This document shows positions 32,540 through 44,913 of a stretch of DNA of 64,000 bases, one piece after another. Origin of the DNA: Nyssa sinensis (lineage: Eukaryota > Streptophyta > Magnoliopsida > Cornales > Nyssaceae). The position numbers and the translations under genes are program-made. Each line of letters opens with the position of its first letter. Position 1 is the first letter of the stretch. The notes under the pieces are model-generated. The model was not told the origin of the DNA. It saw only the letters and a program-made list of their open reading frames with translations, and did no database searches. Where the stretch lies: assembly GCA_008638375.1 (NCBI GenBank), contig CM018036.1, positions 11,036,328-11,100,327 on the forward strand, read 5' to 3'.

Positions 32540-34201
32540 TTAAGGTTACCCATAAATTCTTAGTTATGAAAAAGATTCAAATAGGTGGGAGTTCCGTTCC
32601 CAACTTTCCAAATCCAGCTTGGTATTTCCCCATCAATTTGGTTATATGAAAGGTCTAAGTAGAACAATCCTGATTGGTTCTTTAGGTTTGGAAAGTTTGG
32701 TAGCTTGCAAGAAGCCAGTTTCAATTTGGTGATACAGGGGAAGGAAGACAAGCTAGAGTTACTTCCACTTGCATCGATTGACAAGCTACTGTATGAAAGG
32801 TCAAGCGTATTAAGATTACAGAGCTTTTGAATCGTTTCTAGCTTTATATTGCCATTGAAGTTATTGAAAGAAACCACCAGGATGTTGAGGCTTTCAAGTT
32901 TGAAGAAAGACATGGGAATGGCCCCTTGTAAATTGTTACTACTAAGATCGAGTGTTTCCAGTAAAGATGAGGATGCAGTGCTGAATTCATGGAGTTGGCC
33001 ATCAAATTGGTTGTTGGAAAGTCAAACTTTCTGCAGTGATGGAAGGGCAAAGAGAGACGATGGGATGCTCCCATTGAACAAATACTGTAAATCAATATTT
33101 AGAAGGTTTCAGAGGACTTTGAAGTGAGTGGAAAGGATCTTACCTGTGAGATTATTACGAGAGTGGTCTATGTAGATGAGATTCTTAGACATTTGAAATG
33201 AATGGATTGGACCAGCGAACTTGTTGAATGACAAGTCCAGATATACAAGCTGGGTGAGGTTTGCCATTGACTTAGGGATTTGTCCACTGAAATTACAATT
33301 TGCAAGTTCTAATTTGGACAGAGTCCCAACCTTAACAATTGTACAAGTTAGTGCCCCCGAAAAACTTGTCTTACCAAGCGCTAGAGTCTGAAGAGATCCA
33401 TTCTGATGAATATCTGGCAAAGACTGAAGGAATCTGTTGTCTGATAAGTCAAGAGTCTTTAATGTTGGTACCTGAAGATCTTTCCTGGAAATGTTCAAGT
33501 AAACCCACAAAAACTGAGACTCAAGGTTGTCAAATTGGAGTAATTTGCAAAGAACTCAGGAGTTGGATTGAAAATTTATTCTGATCCAGCTGGATTACTG
33601 AGATAGAACAAAGCTCTGAAGGGATGAATCAAAAGGGACTGAAAGATCACAATTGAACAAACTCAAGACTCGCAGATTAGGCAGCAAAGATAAGGCCTGG
33701 AACCACTCATTCCCTATGCCAATATATTTACACCATCTAGACGTAGTTCTGTAAGCTCCATGAGTTTCACAATAAGCATCTTTAGGTTTGTGTTGCCAAG
33801 TTTTAATGAAGAAAATCTGAGCAGGTAAAATGAAGAGAGATCAAGAGTAACCAATCTTCTCCTGTATGACAATTCAATTGGAAAATGCTCAGCCAAACCA
33901 GAGTTTGACAAATTCAGATATGTCGAACTGGTGAGGTTGCTGAACCGGGATGGAATTTGAGTAGAGTCGAACCTGTTGTTGGCCAGATTGAGGCTTTGAA
34001 GAAACTGAAAACTAAAATGACCGCTTGAATGGTTGAGATTCCACCATAGATTGATTCGCTGTTCAGGTCAAGTCCTATAACATGACTGGCTTTATCACAA
34101 GACATACCACTCCAATGACAACAATCCGAGCTTTGATCCCAGCGTATCAGCTTGGTGGAAACTGAAATGTTGAATTGGAGACTGTTCTTCAATTGTAGCA
34201 A
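32540..34201 (-). pseudogene. Broken leucine-rich-repeat receptor-like protein (Ve/Cf class) gene
   Basis: Minus-strand blocks in order: 34201-33914 is the LRRNT cap (LLQLKNSLQFN, then DQSSDCCHWSGMSCDKASHVIGLDL), with Cys pairs as in plant RLPs. 33911-33714 is LRR (LTELRLDGVNI). 33510-33109 is LRR (LKTLDLSDNRFLQSLP; LSKLELANCNFSGQIPKSMANL). 33095-32914 is LRR in a shifted frame. 32913-32560 is LRR ending GEIPSWIWKVGNGT. At least three frameshifts or stops separate them, and an in-frame TAA directly precedes the first codon, so no signal peptide remains. The C-terminal LRRs, acidic domain, membrane helix and tail are absent. Intact relatives are plasma-membrane immune receptors; this copy is dead. 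Confidence 0.88.
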
Positions 34202-34964
34202 TTAGTAGTGTAAAAAGTCACTGTTAGAATAAATAATGCAGCAACATGGGAATCAGTGCAATACAGAGTATATTTGTGTTTCTAGAAACTAATGGTCAAA
34301 ATAAATAATTTAGGAAATTTTGATAATATGGGAAACATAGCCAGTAGTTTCAGCATCTTTAGGAAGTAATTGCTTGGAAGGAGTGATATTTTGCGAGTGT
34401 GCTATATCATTTTCATCATTTTTATTTTTATTTTTTTAAAAAAATGGTACATGCTTTGCTTAAACTATCATAATGGTATCAATTGTATATGCTTTTGTGA
34501 TTTGTTTAGCTCTTGAGATAGTTTCATACTTAATTGTGGTTTTTGTGACATTGGAGTGTAAAAAATCCTATCATTTTTCTTTATTGGCTCCCATTCTTGG
34601 TGATAGGTCTCCGCAAAAGCTATAAACTGTGTAATAGAAGTTAAATTTCTGTAAGAAAAAATAAATGCACCTTTAGTAGCATTGGTTTTAAACAGTCTTT
34701 GCTGATACAGGGTAACTAGATCCACTTTGTTGGTAGTAAGGTGTATATTGCATTCTAGCATTGAACTGTCAAATAATCTGTCCTAAATAATGAGACTTAT
34801 GAGGAAAAATTTAAGTTTCATTTAATGGTTGCTTTTAAATTATATATGCTTCTTTTTCCAAATTCTATACTCATAGGATCCGCGTTTGGAATTTTGTTGA
34901 AATAGGATTAGCTTAGGTGATTTTCTTTTCTAACCTTTCCCCTCGATGCTACTAATATTGTTAT
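34202..34964. other. Intergenic, nothing recognised
   Basis: AT-rich spacer upstream of the receptor relic. A minus-strand frame at 34761-34468 has no recognisable domain and no supporting signals. Confidence 0.5.
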
Positions 34965-35288
34965 CTAAGGAAGCACGGATACGGACATGCGACACGGACT
35001 CGTAGACACGTTATTTCTAAAAGAAAGTAGGATACGAACACGTTGAATATATATAAATTTTTATATTTTTTATATGATCATATAATAAATACCTAATGTT
35101 ATTTCAATTAAAATTGGCATAAAAACACACAAATTTAAAAAAAATATTATTTAGATATTAAAATAACAAAGTCATTAAATAAAAAATAACGAGCGTATTC
35201 ATTTAATCATCAACATCTATGATTCAAGTGTCCGGACACGTGTCCGATAGGAACATGTGAACCAAAATAGAGTGTTCGTGCTTTATAG
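34965..35288. mobile_element. hAT-like MITE, copy 2 of 2
   Basis: It begins CTAAGGAAGCACGGATAC and ends GTGCTTTATAG. The flanks ATTGTTAT (34957-34964) and ATTGTCAT (35289-35296) form an 8-bp target duplication with one change. It is collinear with copy 1 at 30146-30500 over nearly its whole length (shared: ATTCAAGTGTCCGGACACGT, ATCATCAACATC). It is shorter by about 30 bp, mainly in the right subterminal part. Confidence 0.85.
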
Positions 35289-35296
35289 ATTGTCAT

Positions 35297-36974
35297 TGTC
35301 TTGTTATTAGCATTTAGCAAGACTCACACGAGTTGCACTCGATCAATTTATCTTTTTACGAAAAAAATGTCCAAAGCTAACTATATTGACATTTAAAAGA
35401 GAGAGAGAATTAGGAATTTGGTATGATATTTTTTAGAGGAAACAGTTAAGGGTTCTATTTTTATTCTATCTTAAAGAAATTTTGCAACTAAAATCATGTA
35501 ATAGTAATAAACCTACCCTTGCATAGATGGGGTTCTTTCATGTTGCAATATTATAAATTTATTTTTTTCCTGTTTTTGGTACAATAATCCATCCAAATAT
35601 AAAAACATACGGTGATTGAAAGGAAACTTGAATGTTAGTCAAGAGAAACAAAAGAAAAAATGAAAAGGTGAAGAGAGATAGTGAGATAGAGAGGAATAGC
35701 AGGGAGAGAGCTACACACAAAACCAACTTTTTCTCTTCTTTTTCATATGAATATTATTGCTTTGTTTTTCAATATTTTTTTGAGGGCAAACAACAACCCA
35801 TCAAAAAGTTACCTTAATGGAGGCTTTGTTTTTCTAGAGGTTGAAGAAGAAAATTCAAAACAAACATTAAGCTTCTGTGTATAGTAGAACCAATAAAAAA
35901 ATGGACCATCATTTTCAGGATTGCTCTGTGCCTCTTTGAAGTAGGTGAGTCGTCATCTCCTTGATGGTGAGCATTTTCATATTTTTGTTAATGCAAAGCA
36001 AACAAGACTGTATAATAGTCCTTTTTTTTTTCTTTAGTCTTACGGTAAGCGCTGAATTCATAACCTCCTTCTCTTCAAATGACATGGCTGGCATTGCTAT
36101 ACTTGATACTACAAAGTCTTTAATTTCTTGAATATAATATTTAAATATTTTTGTTTTTTTTTCACTCGTCTCATTGTTTTAAAAAAAATTCTTGACACTT
36201 TTTTTTTATAACTAAACTTTCTTGACACCTTCCCATCCCAGATCCTAAATTTGATCAGAAAGTTCTTTGTCGAATGCTATTTCCAAAAATTAAATATGCC
36301 TAACGAAAGAAGTATACTGGAGATGGTGGAAGAGGAAGAGGTGTTGGTGTAAAGGGGATGGTCTGATGGTGGTGGTGGTGGACCTAAGTGAGCTTCCAAT
36401 GTTTAGGAATGAAATGCGGTGGTGGTGCTTTTTATATATCTGCACGAGATTTTGCCAACTTTTACACTTGAATATATGTATAGTCTCTTAATAGGAACCC
36501 CTTTTACTTTACAGGTGTTAAAAATTTTCTTTTCTCACGATGTGGGATCCCAGGTACTATAGCTTAAAAGCATGCATTTAGTTTATGCCAAACTATATCT
36601 TGATAATTCAAAAAATTAGAATGAAGCTGAAGGTAGTTTGGAGAAAAGTCAATAATTATGTATGCTATGATCTCAAAGAAATTTCATTACCTCATCTATG
36701 CCTAATTTGCTTCACATTAAAAAAGCGTTGCAAATTAACTTAAAATTAGCGATATCTTGAGTATTATATATCATTTTCATCTTTTTTATTAACAATGATA
36801 CGTACTTTGCTTAAAGTCTCGTAATGGTACCGCTTGTATATGTTTTGTGATTTGTTTAGCTCTTGATATAGCTTCAAAATTAATTGTGGTTCATGTAAAA
36901 TTGGAGTTTAAAAATCGATCATTTCTCTTTTCTGCCTTCCATTCTTTATGATTGCAGTTTCCTAGCATTCTTCG
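35297..36974. other. Intergenic, nothing certain
   Basis: AT-rich, with a (GGT)n run near 36366-36383 and a purine-rich stretch at 35640-35715. The small frame 35632-35817 is a low-complexity Lys/Arg translation and is rejected. No transposon ends were recognised. Confidence 0.5.
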
Positions 36975-39900
36975 CAGTTTTATTGTTCTATACGGCTCGT
37001 TGAAACTCGGATCAATTAATAAACGAGTCGAGCTCGAATTCAAAACTGGGCTCGTTTATTAAATGAGCCAAATCGCTCAGCTCAGCAGGCTCGTGAACAA
37101 AACTCGTTTAAGCTCGGGTCATGTGACTCATTTTTTTAGAGTATATAAACTTCATTTATTCTAGCCATAAGGTTTCCCTTCGTTAAATCACAGCTCCACT
37201 TTCTGAGACTCTGAGTCTTCACTACCAGTCCCAACAACAAGAACTACTCACTGAATCGTCACTACCAATGGCATTCTCAAGCTTATTCTTCAATCTGAGC
37301 TCTGCACTCTTCACTCTTCAATCGTTACTACCAACGGCAAGCTCGATTTGGCATTCTTCAAGCAAGAACTCCCTCTGCCATTCCTCCACACCTTCACCAA
37401 TCACCACAACGAACATCACCTCTCTCTGTCATCCTAGCACTGATCCTCTTTGAATGCTAGAACCCCCTGCGCCAACTTCTCTCTTTAAAAGCCCCAAGTT
37501 AGGTAAGATGGGTTTGATTTTTTTGTTAAATTTTTCAGTGATCTCTTACGAGGGAATTGGATTTTATGATTCTTATCCTTTGTATGCATCAGATCACTAT
37601 CAACCCTCTAGCAATCCCCCCAGCACCGCCTCTTCTCTTCGAAAACACTCTGCCATTCCTCAGGTAAAAAGATGCTTGTTGATTTTTTTTTTTGTTGAAA
37701 TATTTAGACTTAGAATTGAGAGTTTTTGAATAATATTGTTTTTAATTTCAATTTTGGTTAAGTTTTGGAGATTTCAATTTGATTTCCTGAACTTGAAGCC
37801 CATCTCCGTCTCTCTTACAGTTCCTACTGCTCTAGAGCTATACCTAGGTGATTTTTTTTGTTCACTTTATCCTGATTTGTAAATGCAGATTGCGGCTGCT
37901 CGTAATATTGAAGAAAATTTCAAGAGATTTATAGTGATGCTTAGTTGCAACATGGTAATGGGGCTAAAGCAATTATTATGAGCTTGGTTATTTGTTTCTT
38001 CTCCCTATTTTTGTTTTATATTCTTTCTTCTTGCATAATTATTATTATTATTTTAGTGAAAATGGTGCTAGGTTTGTTTTAGAGCCCAAGTCAGTTTTAA
38101 TGGACTAACAGGAAAGAAAGTTCAAGGATAGTGAAACTGCAATTACCTCGTTACAGGTTTTATTCTTTCTTTGTTCCTGCAAAACTGCAATTGCACTTTT
38201 TGGTCTCCTTTGTATTGCTTTTTTACTTTTTTTTTGTTACACAGTATTCATCATATTTATAAGCCTTTTGCCAACATAACCTGGTTAAAATTTTATTATT
38301 AATGGATAGTGAGAGGGTGGATTGGAGATCTTTTACATTTTATATATTTGTTCTGCCGTTCCTTTATATTCTCTATTTTTACCATCAAACCCACCTGCCT
38401 TTTTAGTTGTTTCTTCTACCTTAATTGCATCCTATTTGATTGAAATGATTTAGTAGTAATGTAGTATGTAGGGGTTGTGGGAGATTGAAAAAGAGAAAAA
38501 GGGGGGGTAAGGAAATAATATGGTTTTATCTCTAGTACAGTGACCCTGGTATACTCGTTCTACTTGTTTGCTAGTCCTACCTTGGCACACTACTAGGAGA
38601 ATTTGAATCAACAGTGAATCTGATAATATTTCTTCACTAGTCTATTGTTAGTAAGTCGATTTGTAGACAATTATTTCTCAACTAGCTAATGTTTATTTGT
38701 GTTTGGAATGCTGATAATGTTTATTTAAGTTTTCAGAAATCACAAGTTGCAAGCCTGCCCACAGTTTGAATGATTCTAAGATCTATTATTGTTATAAAGG
38801 AATTAGGACTATATTTGCAGAGTTCTGGGGTTGAATGATTCAGTAGATTTCATTGTACTGCAATACCTGCCCACAATTTCCAATCCCATGAATTCTAGAG
38901 CAGCTTTAATTGATGTGTACTGTGCAGTAGGATATTTGTGATCTTTTACAAGTTGCAAAACTGAATGTCATGACCTTATAAATGAGCTGCGAGTTGTATG
39001 ATTCAAATCTCTTTGACTTGCCAGTTTTCATGAGTTTGTGATCTATTTAACTTGAAATGTGTCCTATTATATATGGACAAATTTTGTTTTCTTTTAATTA
39101 AATAGAGAGCCGGTAGCCAACTTCCTCAAGACTTTGTTTGCTGAGCCAGGGGTTGATTGTTATGACTTACTAAGTTACTAACTGCACTTACAGTTACAGG
39201 TAATATGAATGTAAATTTTGGATTTGAGATTTCCAATTCAATACTACAATCTACTTGATAAATTTAAACTCGGTGAGCATGCTTAGCAGTTAGCAATTGT
39301 TGTAATCCTGCACTTACAATATAGTAATTGAAGGCAACAACTGCTGTCTCAATGCCTCCACGTTGATCTCTACCTGAAGAATGAGCCTCAATCTACATCA
39401 ACCAAGAAAATGGTGCATTTGACTCAAAGTAAGTTTATTCGACATCTGGGTTGTTAGTTTATTCAACTTCTTCTTGAAATGATCATGTTAATTTATTTAT
39501 GAACTTGACAGCATCAGTAGTCTGGTTTTCTTTGGGCACCAATTTTGCCTTAAATCAGTTTTATCTCATATCCTTGCAGTTTATTACTCAATTGGCTTGG
39601 TAGTGAATGAAGTTTCTGGCTTTCTTTTTGATGGTCTGACTAGCAAGTTAAGGCGGCTTCAGCCTCTCAAAGCAAGGCAATGACCATAGTGAAGCCCACT
39701 TGGTGGCCCAGTCTCAAAACATCTCCCATGTGAATATTTAAAATGATTGCGAAGCTGTTGTTTCCTAGTGCTTATTAGATTCAACTCCTTGTGGGATTTG
39801 GGTTCAGTTATTGTGTGGGCTTTATCTCTGAATATGTATCATCAGAAAATGATTGTAATCCTTGTATATAACTATGTAATGGACCTAATGGTTGTATATA

Positions 39901-40195
39901 ACTCTAAACTCTTCCAACAACACTAAATAATTCATTATTATTATTATTTTAGAGAAACATTTTTGTCAATAGTCATGAACTTGAATCAACATAGTTTTTT
40001 TTGGTGATTTGTAATTTTTTCCTTACATTTTCAACTTGAGCTCTAGTTCAAGCTCGAACAAAGCTCATTTATAAATTCGAGTCAAGTCTAAAGGTCAAAT
40101 TAAGCTCGAGTACTGAGCTGAGCTGTCATATTTTGTTTCACGAGTCAAGCTTGAACATCGAAAGCTCGGCTCGATTCAGCTCATTTGTACCCCTA
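36975..40195. mobile_element. Probable hAT-type remnant with AGCTCG-rich ends
   Basis: The right end (40040-40195) ends TCATTTGTACCCCTA; its reverse complement TAGGGGTACAAATGAGC is a typical plant hAT terminus, followed by AGCTCG/GAGCCGAG subterminal repeats. The left end (about 36985-37125) has the same GAGCTCG/CTCGTTTA vocabulary in opposite sense but no intact TAGGGGT terminus. The 3 kb between holds gene-like pieces: a Ser-rich ORF at 37268-37453, an acceptor-like AAATGCAG at about 37881-37888 and several short exon-like segments. None encodes a domain I recognise, and no transposase was seen. It may be a non-autonomous element with captured DNA. Confidence 0.4.
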
Positions 40196-41066
40196 CGAGC
40201 AAGTTTTTGATCAATTGAGCAGCGGGGAGGACAGTCGATGTTGTTTCAAACATTGAAGTCGCACATGTTAACTGGTCACAGTGACTACTAGTTCTCAAAC
40301 CAAAAAAAAAAGATTCAAATGCAATAACACTTGTGATTTTCGTGTACAAGAGAAACAACTTCTGAACATAGGCAGATTTAATCAATGAGTCTTACCAATG
40401 CATGTATTGAGAATAAAGTTATATTTGATTCTGCAACCTAAATAACTGTTAAAAAAATAAGAATGACAGTGTAATCCGATCCGTTAGAAACCCACATATC
40501 CTGTGAGTGGGATTGAAGAAAGACTCCCGAATCCATCCCGTTGCCTATCCCTAGTAATAAACAGATTAGTCTGACCTAAGATGTAAGCATCCCTGTAAAC
40601 ATACATCATGTTCTAACTACATGCATGTATTGAGGTAATATCCATCAACAAACCAACCCCAATTCCATGCGTGAAAATAGGAAGAATAGTTCCACGGTCT
40701 CAGAATACGGTGGTGAAAATTTCTTGAGATGGAAAATGACAGTCCAGAAAGTGACACTCTTTTACCGCAAGGCCAGCTTGAGAGAGAGAGAGAGAGAGAG
40801 ATTCACTCCATTCCTTTTCACTGTGCTAAAGTGCACCAGTAATGTTATTTCAAACAATTAAGTGCTATAAATTGGCAATGAGAACAAAATTAGTATCGCC
40901 ATCTTCGTTCCTCTATATCAAAATCACATCAACACAACAGAAATCAGGAAATGTAAAACTTGAAGCAGTCTACAAAACTGAAAATGCTGATAAAATGATA
41001 AATCTGCAAAACATTATGCCTGCAACAAAATTCTTCTTCCTCTAGAGTGGCTTCAGTTAGCAGACT
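40196..41066. other. 3' flank of the plastid MDH gene
   Basis: This contains the MDH 3'UTR (about 40850-41066 on the minus strand) and an (AG)n microsatellite at 40781-40802. Nothing else was recognised. Confidence 0.5.
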
Positions 41067-42305
41067 CTATGCAGTCACTGTTTGCTTTTGTGCAAATGCC
41101 AGCCCCTTCTCAATGCTGGCCTTCAGTTCTGGCTTGAGGGCTTCCAGAGCCTTTTCCTCATATTCTGTCAGTCCTTGGAGGTCGGATGAAATCACAGCCT
41201 CAATCCCTTTCCTCCCAATCTTAACCCTTGAGGCAAAGAATGGAAGCTCAGTCAGCTCCGATTGGATGAAAGTGCACTCATAGACATCACCATCTCCATC
41301 AAGAGCACGGAGAGAAGACTCGACAAATCTTGCGGCTGCATATGCCATTGACAGTGTAGCAGACCCTGCACCGGCCTTTGCCTCCACTACTTCAGTCCCT
41401 GCATTTTGAATCCTCACGGTCAGCTCTTGTATTTCTTCATTGGTGAAACTAACAGAGGGTTTTGTCTTCGACAACAATGGTAGAATAGTTATGCCGGCAT
41501 GTCCACCCACAACTGGGACGTCGACATCAATGAGCTTCAGGTTCTTCTTCTGAGCAACAAATGTGTTTGCCCTAACAACATCGAGAGTAGTGACACCAAA
41601 GAGCTTTTTTGGATCATACACACCCTTCTGCTTTAAAACTTCTGCTGCAATCGGCACTGTAGAGTTAACCGGATTGCTGATAATGTGGATGAAAGCATCA
41701 GGGCAGTTATCAGCAACAGCCTCGATCAAGGATTTCACAATGTTAGCATTGATGTTGAAGAGGTCATCACGGGTCATACCCGGCTTTCTTGGAACTCCAG
41801 CAGGTATGACGACCACATCAACGCCCTTCAGAGAATCAGCCAACTCAGAAGCTCCAGTGAAGTCCAAAACTTGAGAGGGAGTATTGCAGTGACTGAGATC
41901 AGCAGCAACTCCCTTGACATTTGCTATATCATAAAGGTGCAGTGCTGAAACTAGTGGGGACATCTTGACAAGAAGTGCTAGTGGCTGACCAATCCCCCCA
42001 GCAGCTCCAAGAATTGTCACTTTGTAAGATGCCTGAGGCTGAAGGTAATTCCAAGATCTCTGGTTCCGTTTTTGGGCTTTTGGTACAAAAGCAGCTCGAA
42101 GAGCCGCACTGCTTTCCTTACCCAAGAAAGATGATTCTGACTCACAGCTTACTGATGTTGTTGGCTTGAGGCCACTGAAACTCTTTAGAGAGTTCTCGGA
42201 GTTGAATCTCACACGAAAGGCCTTTGATTGTGAAAGTAGGCTAGCTTTGCTGCCAAAGGACATAGTTGATCCTACTGAAAAGGCAGCTGTTGATGTTGCT
42301 GCCAT
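41067..42305 (-). CDS. Plastid NAD-dependent malate dehydrogenase
   Basis: A 412-residue enzyme interconverting malate and oxaloacetate with NAD+/NADH in plastids; the Arabidopsis counterpart pdNAD-MDH is At3g47520. The first ~90 residues are Ser/Ala/Lys-rich with few acids, fitting a chloroplast transit peptide. The Rossmann fold starts at about 94 with GAAGGIG (100-106), and Asp126 ends strand 2, as NAD preference requires. Substrate arginines are in [10 protein letters not shown] (R173, R179), with N211 (ISNPVNST), R245 and catalytic H269 in [10 protein letters not shown]; all are intact. It lacks the N- and C-terminal Cys extensions of NADP-MDH, which supports the NAD form. The CDS has no intron. 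The start is fixed by homologous length and by a splice acceptor five bases upstream. Confidence 0.96.
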   Translation of the reverse strand: MAATSTAAFSVGSTMSFGSKASLLSQSKAFRVRFNSENSLKSFSGLKPTTSVSCESESSFLGKESSAALRAAFVPKAQKRNQRSWNYLQPQASYKVTILGAAGGIGQPLALLVKMSPLVSALHLYDIANVKGVAADLSHCNTPSQVLDFTGASELADSLKGVDVVVIPAGVPRKPGMTRDDLFNINANIVKSLIEAVADNCPDAFIHIISNPVNSTVPIAAEVLKQKGVYDPKKLFGVTTLDVVRANTFVAQKKNLKLIDVDVPVVGGHAGITILPLLSKTKPSVSFTNEEIQELTVRIQNAGTEVVEAKAGAGSATLSMAYAAARFVESSLRALDGDGDVYECTFIQSELTELPFFASRVKIGRKGIEAVISSDLQGLTEYEEKALEALKPELKASIEKGLAFAQKQTVTA

Positions 42306-43825
42306 CTTGCACTGTAAAACAAGAAGAATATCAAGGCCTTATCTATAGACTATACGACCAGACATCAGAGTTAAATATGCTACAACCTGGTTGATTGTCA
42401 AGACAAATTTCAGAACAGTCGATATTTCGTAGCCTATTAGAAGAATAATGATTTTATACAGAAGCGCACTGAAATAGGCAAACAGGTCACAGGTGTACAA
42501 CTGGTCAACAGGTTTTACTTAATTGCTCAAGCTTGACAGAAGTAGCAAAATTTTCTATTCCTATTAATAAACAAATAGACATGAATGCGAATTCCAAACA
42601 CACACAAGCGACCTGTGGCTGCAACTATCAGAATCAGACAAAATATTGAAGTTCAAGTAGTACATGTAATACCTACAAAACTATTGAGTCAAGGCTGTCA
42701 AGCATCTAATCTCAGTTGGATACAGTTTGAAGTTTGCAAATCTAAGCTAGCTTTGGAACTGTAAATATTGTTACTAGCCATGAGTGCTCTTTTGTGGGGT
42801 GTGGTACATCTAAAGTTATAAACTGTTGGCAAGGACAATATAACAATGTCAAAACATCAGGTTTCAAACAATGAAATAGATAAATTATGGTAAAGAAGGC
42901 ATTCGGTAGTAGTTTTTTTTTATTAGAATATAAATGAATTGGTCAAAATCTTTGGAATTGGACCACATGCTCCTGGTCCTAAAAGCCAGGGTTTTGATTG
43001 CAAGAAGAAGCGCAAAATGCAACTAAATTCGTCCACACCACAAATATCCTAACAATTAGAATATCACTATAAATTAAGTAATTAACCAATGTTATATCAC
43101 TATAAATTTAACCAATGTTGGAGGCATAAATCAAGTATTGGAGAATGAGTTACATCAGAAAGGGCTTAGTGGTGACAACATATCGAAGTGTTTTAGGTTG
43201 GAAAGTGGAGACTTCTTGTTGACAACAACAGAAGTAGGAAGCACAAAATCTATGGACTACTAGTACCGATATAAACCTCAGAATCCAACTTCCAGCTTAA
43301 AAATGATATGGAAACAAAAAAAGATTAAAAAAAAAAAAGAAGCACACTCAATAAATACCACCACTATGTGGAATTCAGAACCTACGACTTCAAAACAAAA
43401 ATCAATTACTAAAAAATTCAAAATATCACAATATTGATTGCCTAAAAATTAAAATGATGAATCTCGTGCAATTAGTTAAAGCAACTGCAAAGTCACATAG
43501 CAGCAAAATGTTATAAACAAGGAATTTATCAAACTAACAGGATGAGGTGAAGACAATTACCGGATTTAAATTAAAAAAGCTATAAACCTATGTTAGCTCC
43601 CGCACATTTTTACCCTCTTTTTTTTTTTAATCTTACCTCAAGACATTTTCAAATCAAAATAATTAATAGAAAAAGTAGTAATCAAATGCTAATTCTGAGA
43701 ACTGATAGTTTGTGACTGTAGAACACAAAATTTCAACATACTTTTGGAAAGAATTACAGAAAATCAGACCTAACCCTCTTAATCCTATATGCATATGTAA
43801 AAACTTTGGAGAGGCTGGAAAGGGA

Positions 43826-44287
43826 TAATTTCATTTACTCTTATGATTAGGAAATTTAAAAGTTTTAATGTGAATATCCTATATGTATGGAAGACTTAAA
43901 AGAAACTGTCACCTAATACTACAACAGAACAGGTAAGATAAGAAAATTCAGCCACGTAACAGCTATATCAGGAAATCACATCTCGCAGAAAATTCGAAAT
44001 GTTGCAAATCTGACATAGATAGAAGATGCATTAAATGGAACTTCGACACATTAAGTTGGCTAATTTCATTTACTCTTATGATTAGCAAACTTAAAAGTTT
44101 TAATGTGAATATCCAATATGTATGGAAGACTTAAAGAAACTGTCACCTAACTACAACAAAACAGGTAAGATAAGAAAATTCAGCCATGTAACAGCTATAT
44201 CAGGAAATCACATCTCGCAGAAAATTCAAAATGTTGCAAATCTGACATATATTGAAGGTGCATTAAATGGAACTTTGATACATTATC
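43826..44287. repeat. Tandem duplication of about 230 bp inside the MDH leader intron
   Basis: Copy 1 is 43826-44060 and copy 2 is 44061-44287, directly adjacent, both starting TAATTTCATTTACTCTTATG. Long shared runs include AACAGCTATATCAGGAAATC. By eye there are roughly 15-20 differences including a few small indels. Confidence 0.92.
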
Positions 44288-44717
44288 AATAGATCAGGAC
44301 AAGGCTATTCACAGTAATCATATATTCGGTAAGAACAAAGAGCCATATCCCTAGGTCAGCGATATGAATCATATATAGTAAAAAAAAAACTGCTTCAATT
44401 AGGTTCGATAAAAAAGCATAATTAAGCCTCTAATAGTAGTATAAATCTTAAGATATAATGAATGTTAATCAGAAAATAATCCAATACCTAAAGACAAGGA
44501 ATATTCAACAATCAGTTTAAGCAACTATAAACTCACGAATTTGAACTGAGAAAATGGAAAAACAAACAAATTAATGAACGAGAGCATTTCCATATACAAG
44601 TCAATAGGTCAGACAAATCACATGAACCGAAGGGCACAAATCTACGAAAATTGTATTAGAGCAATCAATTTAATCCGATCTCAATTTCAAGCATACAAAG
44701 AAACCAAGCAAGTGATT

Positions 44718-44770
44718 GGAAGAAAAGAAAAGAAAAGAAAGAAAGGAAAGGAAAGGAAAGGAAAGGAAAG
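44718..44770. repeat. (GAAAG/GGAAA)n microsatellite
   Basis: Repeated AAAAG then GGAAA units, seen directly. On the minus strand this is a pyrimidine tract immediately after the predicted leader-intron donor of the MDH gene. Confidence 0.9.
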
Positions 44771-44775
44771 AATAC

Positions 44776-44912
44776 CTGAGAGAAAATTTTCAGGTGAATC
44801 TTGTGGGCGAGGATTTAATAAGCGCACACACACTCACTTCGTTTGATTTTCTTCCGTTTCTCCGCCGTTTGGCCTCGAAGAAATCTATCAGTATGTATGA
44901 AATATATATAAA
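44776..44912 (-). promoter_or_regulatory. MDH promoter core and 5'UTR exon
   Basis: Reading the minus strand, GTTTATATATATT at 44901-44913 is a good TATA box. Transcription would start some 30 bp downstream (about 44870), giving a leader exon of roughly 95 bp that ends at the donor CTCAG/GTATTC at 44776. No ATG-initiated long frame is in the leader. Confidence 0.55.
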
Positions 44913-44913
44913 C

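Larger units (their letters stand above)
42312..44775 (-). other. Predicted 5'UTR intron of the plastid MDH gene, 2.46 kb
   Basis: On the minus strand, GTTTTACAG ends at 42312 just before TGCAAG-ATG. A matching donor CTCAG/GTATTC lies at 44776/44775 near the promoter. Sequence between them is AT-rich and non-coding, contains a ~230-bp tandem duplication and starts with a CTTTC-repeat. A leader intron this long may affect expression; that is inference and needs transcript data. Confidence 0.6.

Noticed and set aside
41563..42348. Plus-strand frames opposite MDH
   Set aside because: Shadow frames of the strongly supported minus-strand MDH gene.
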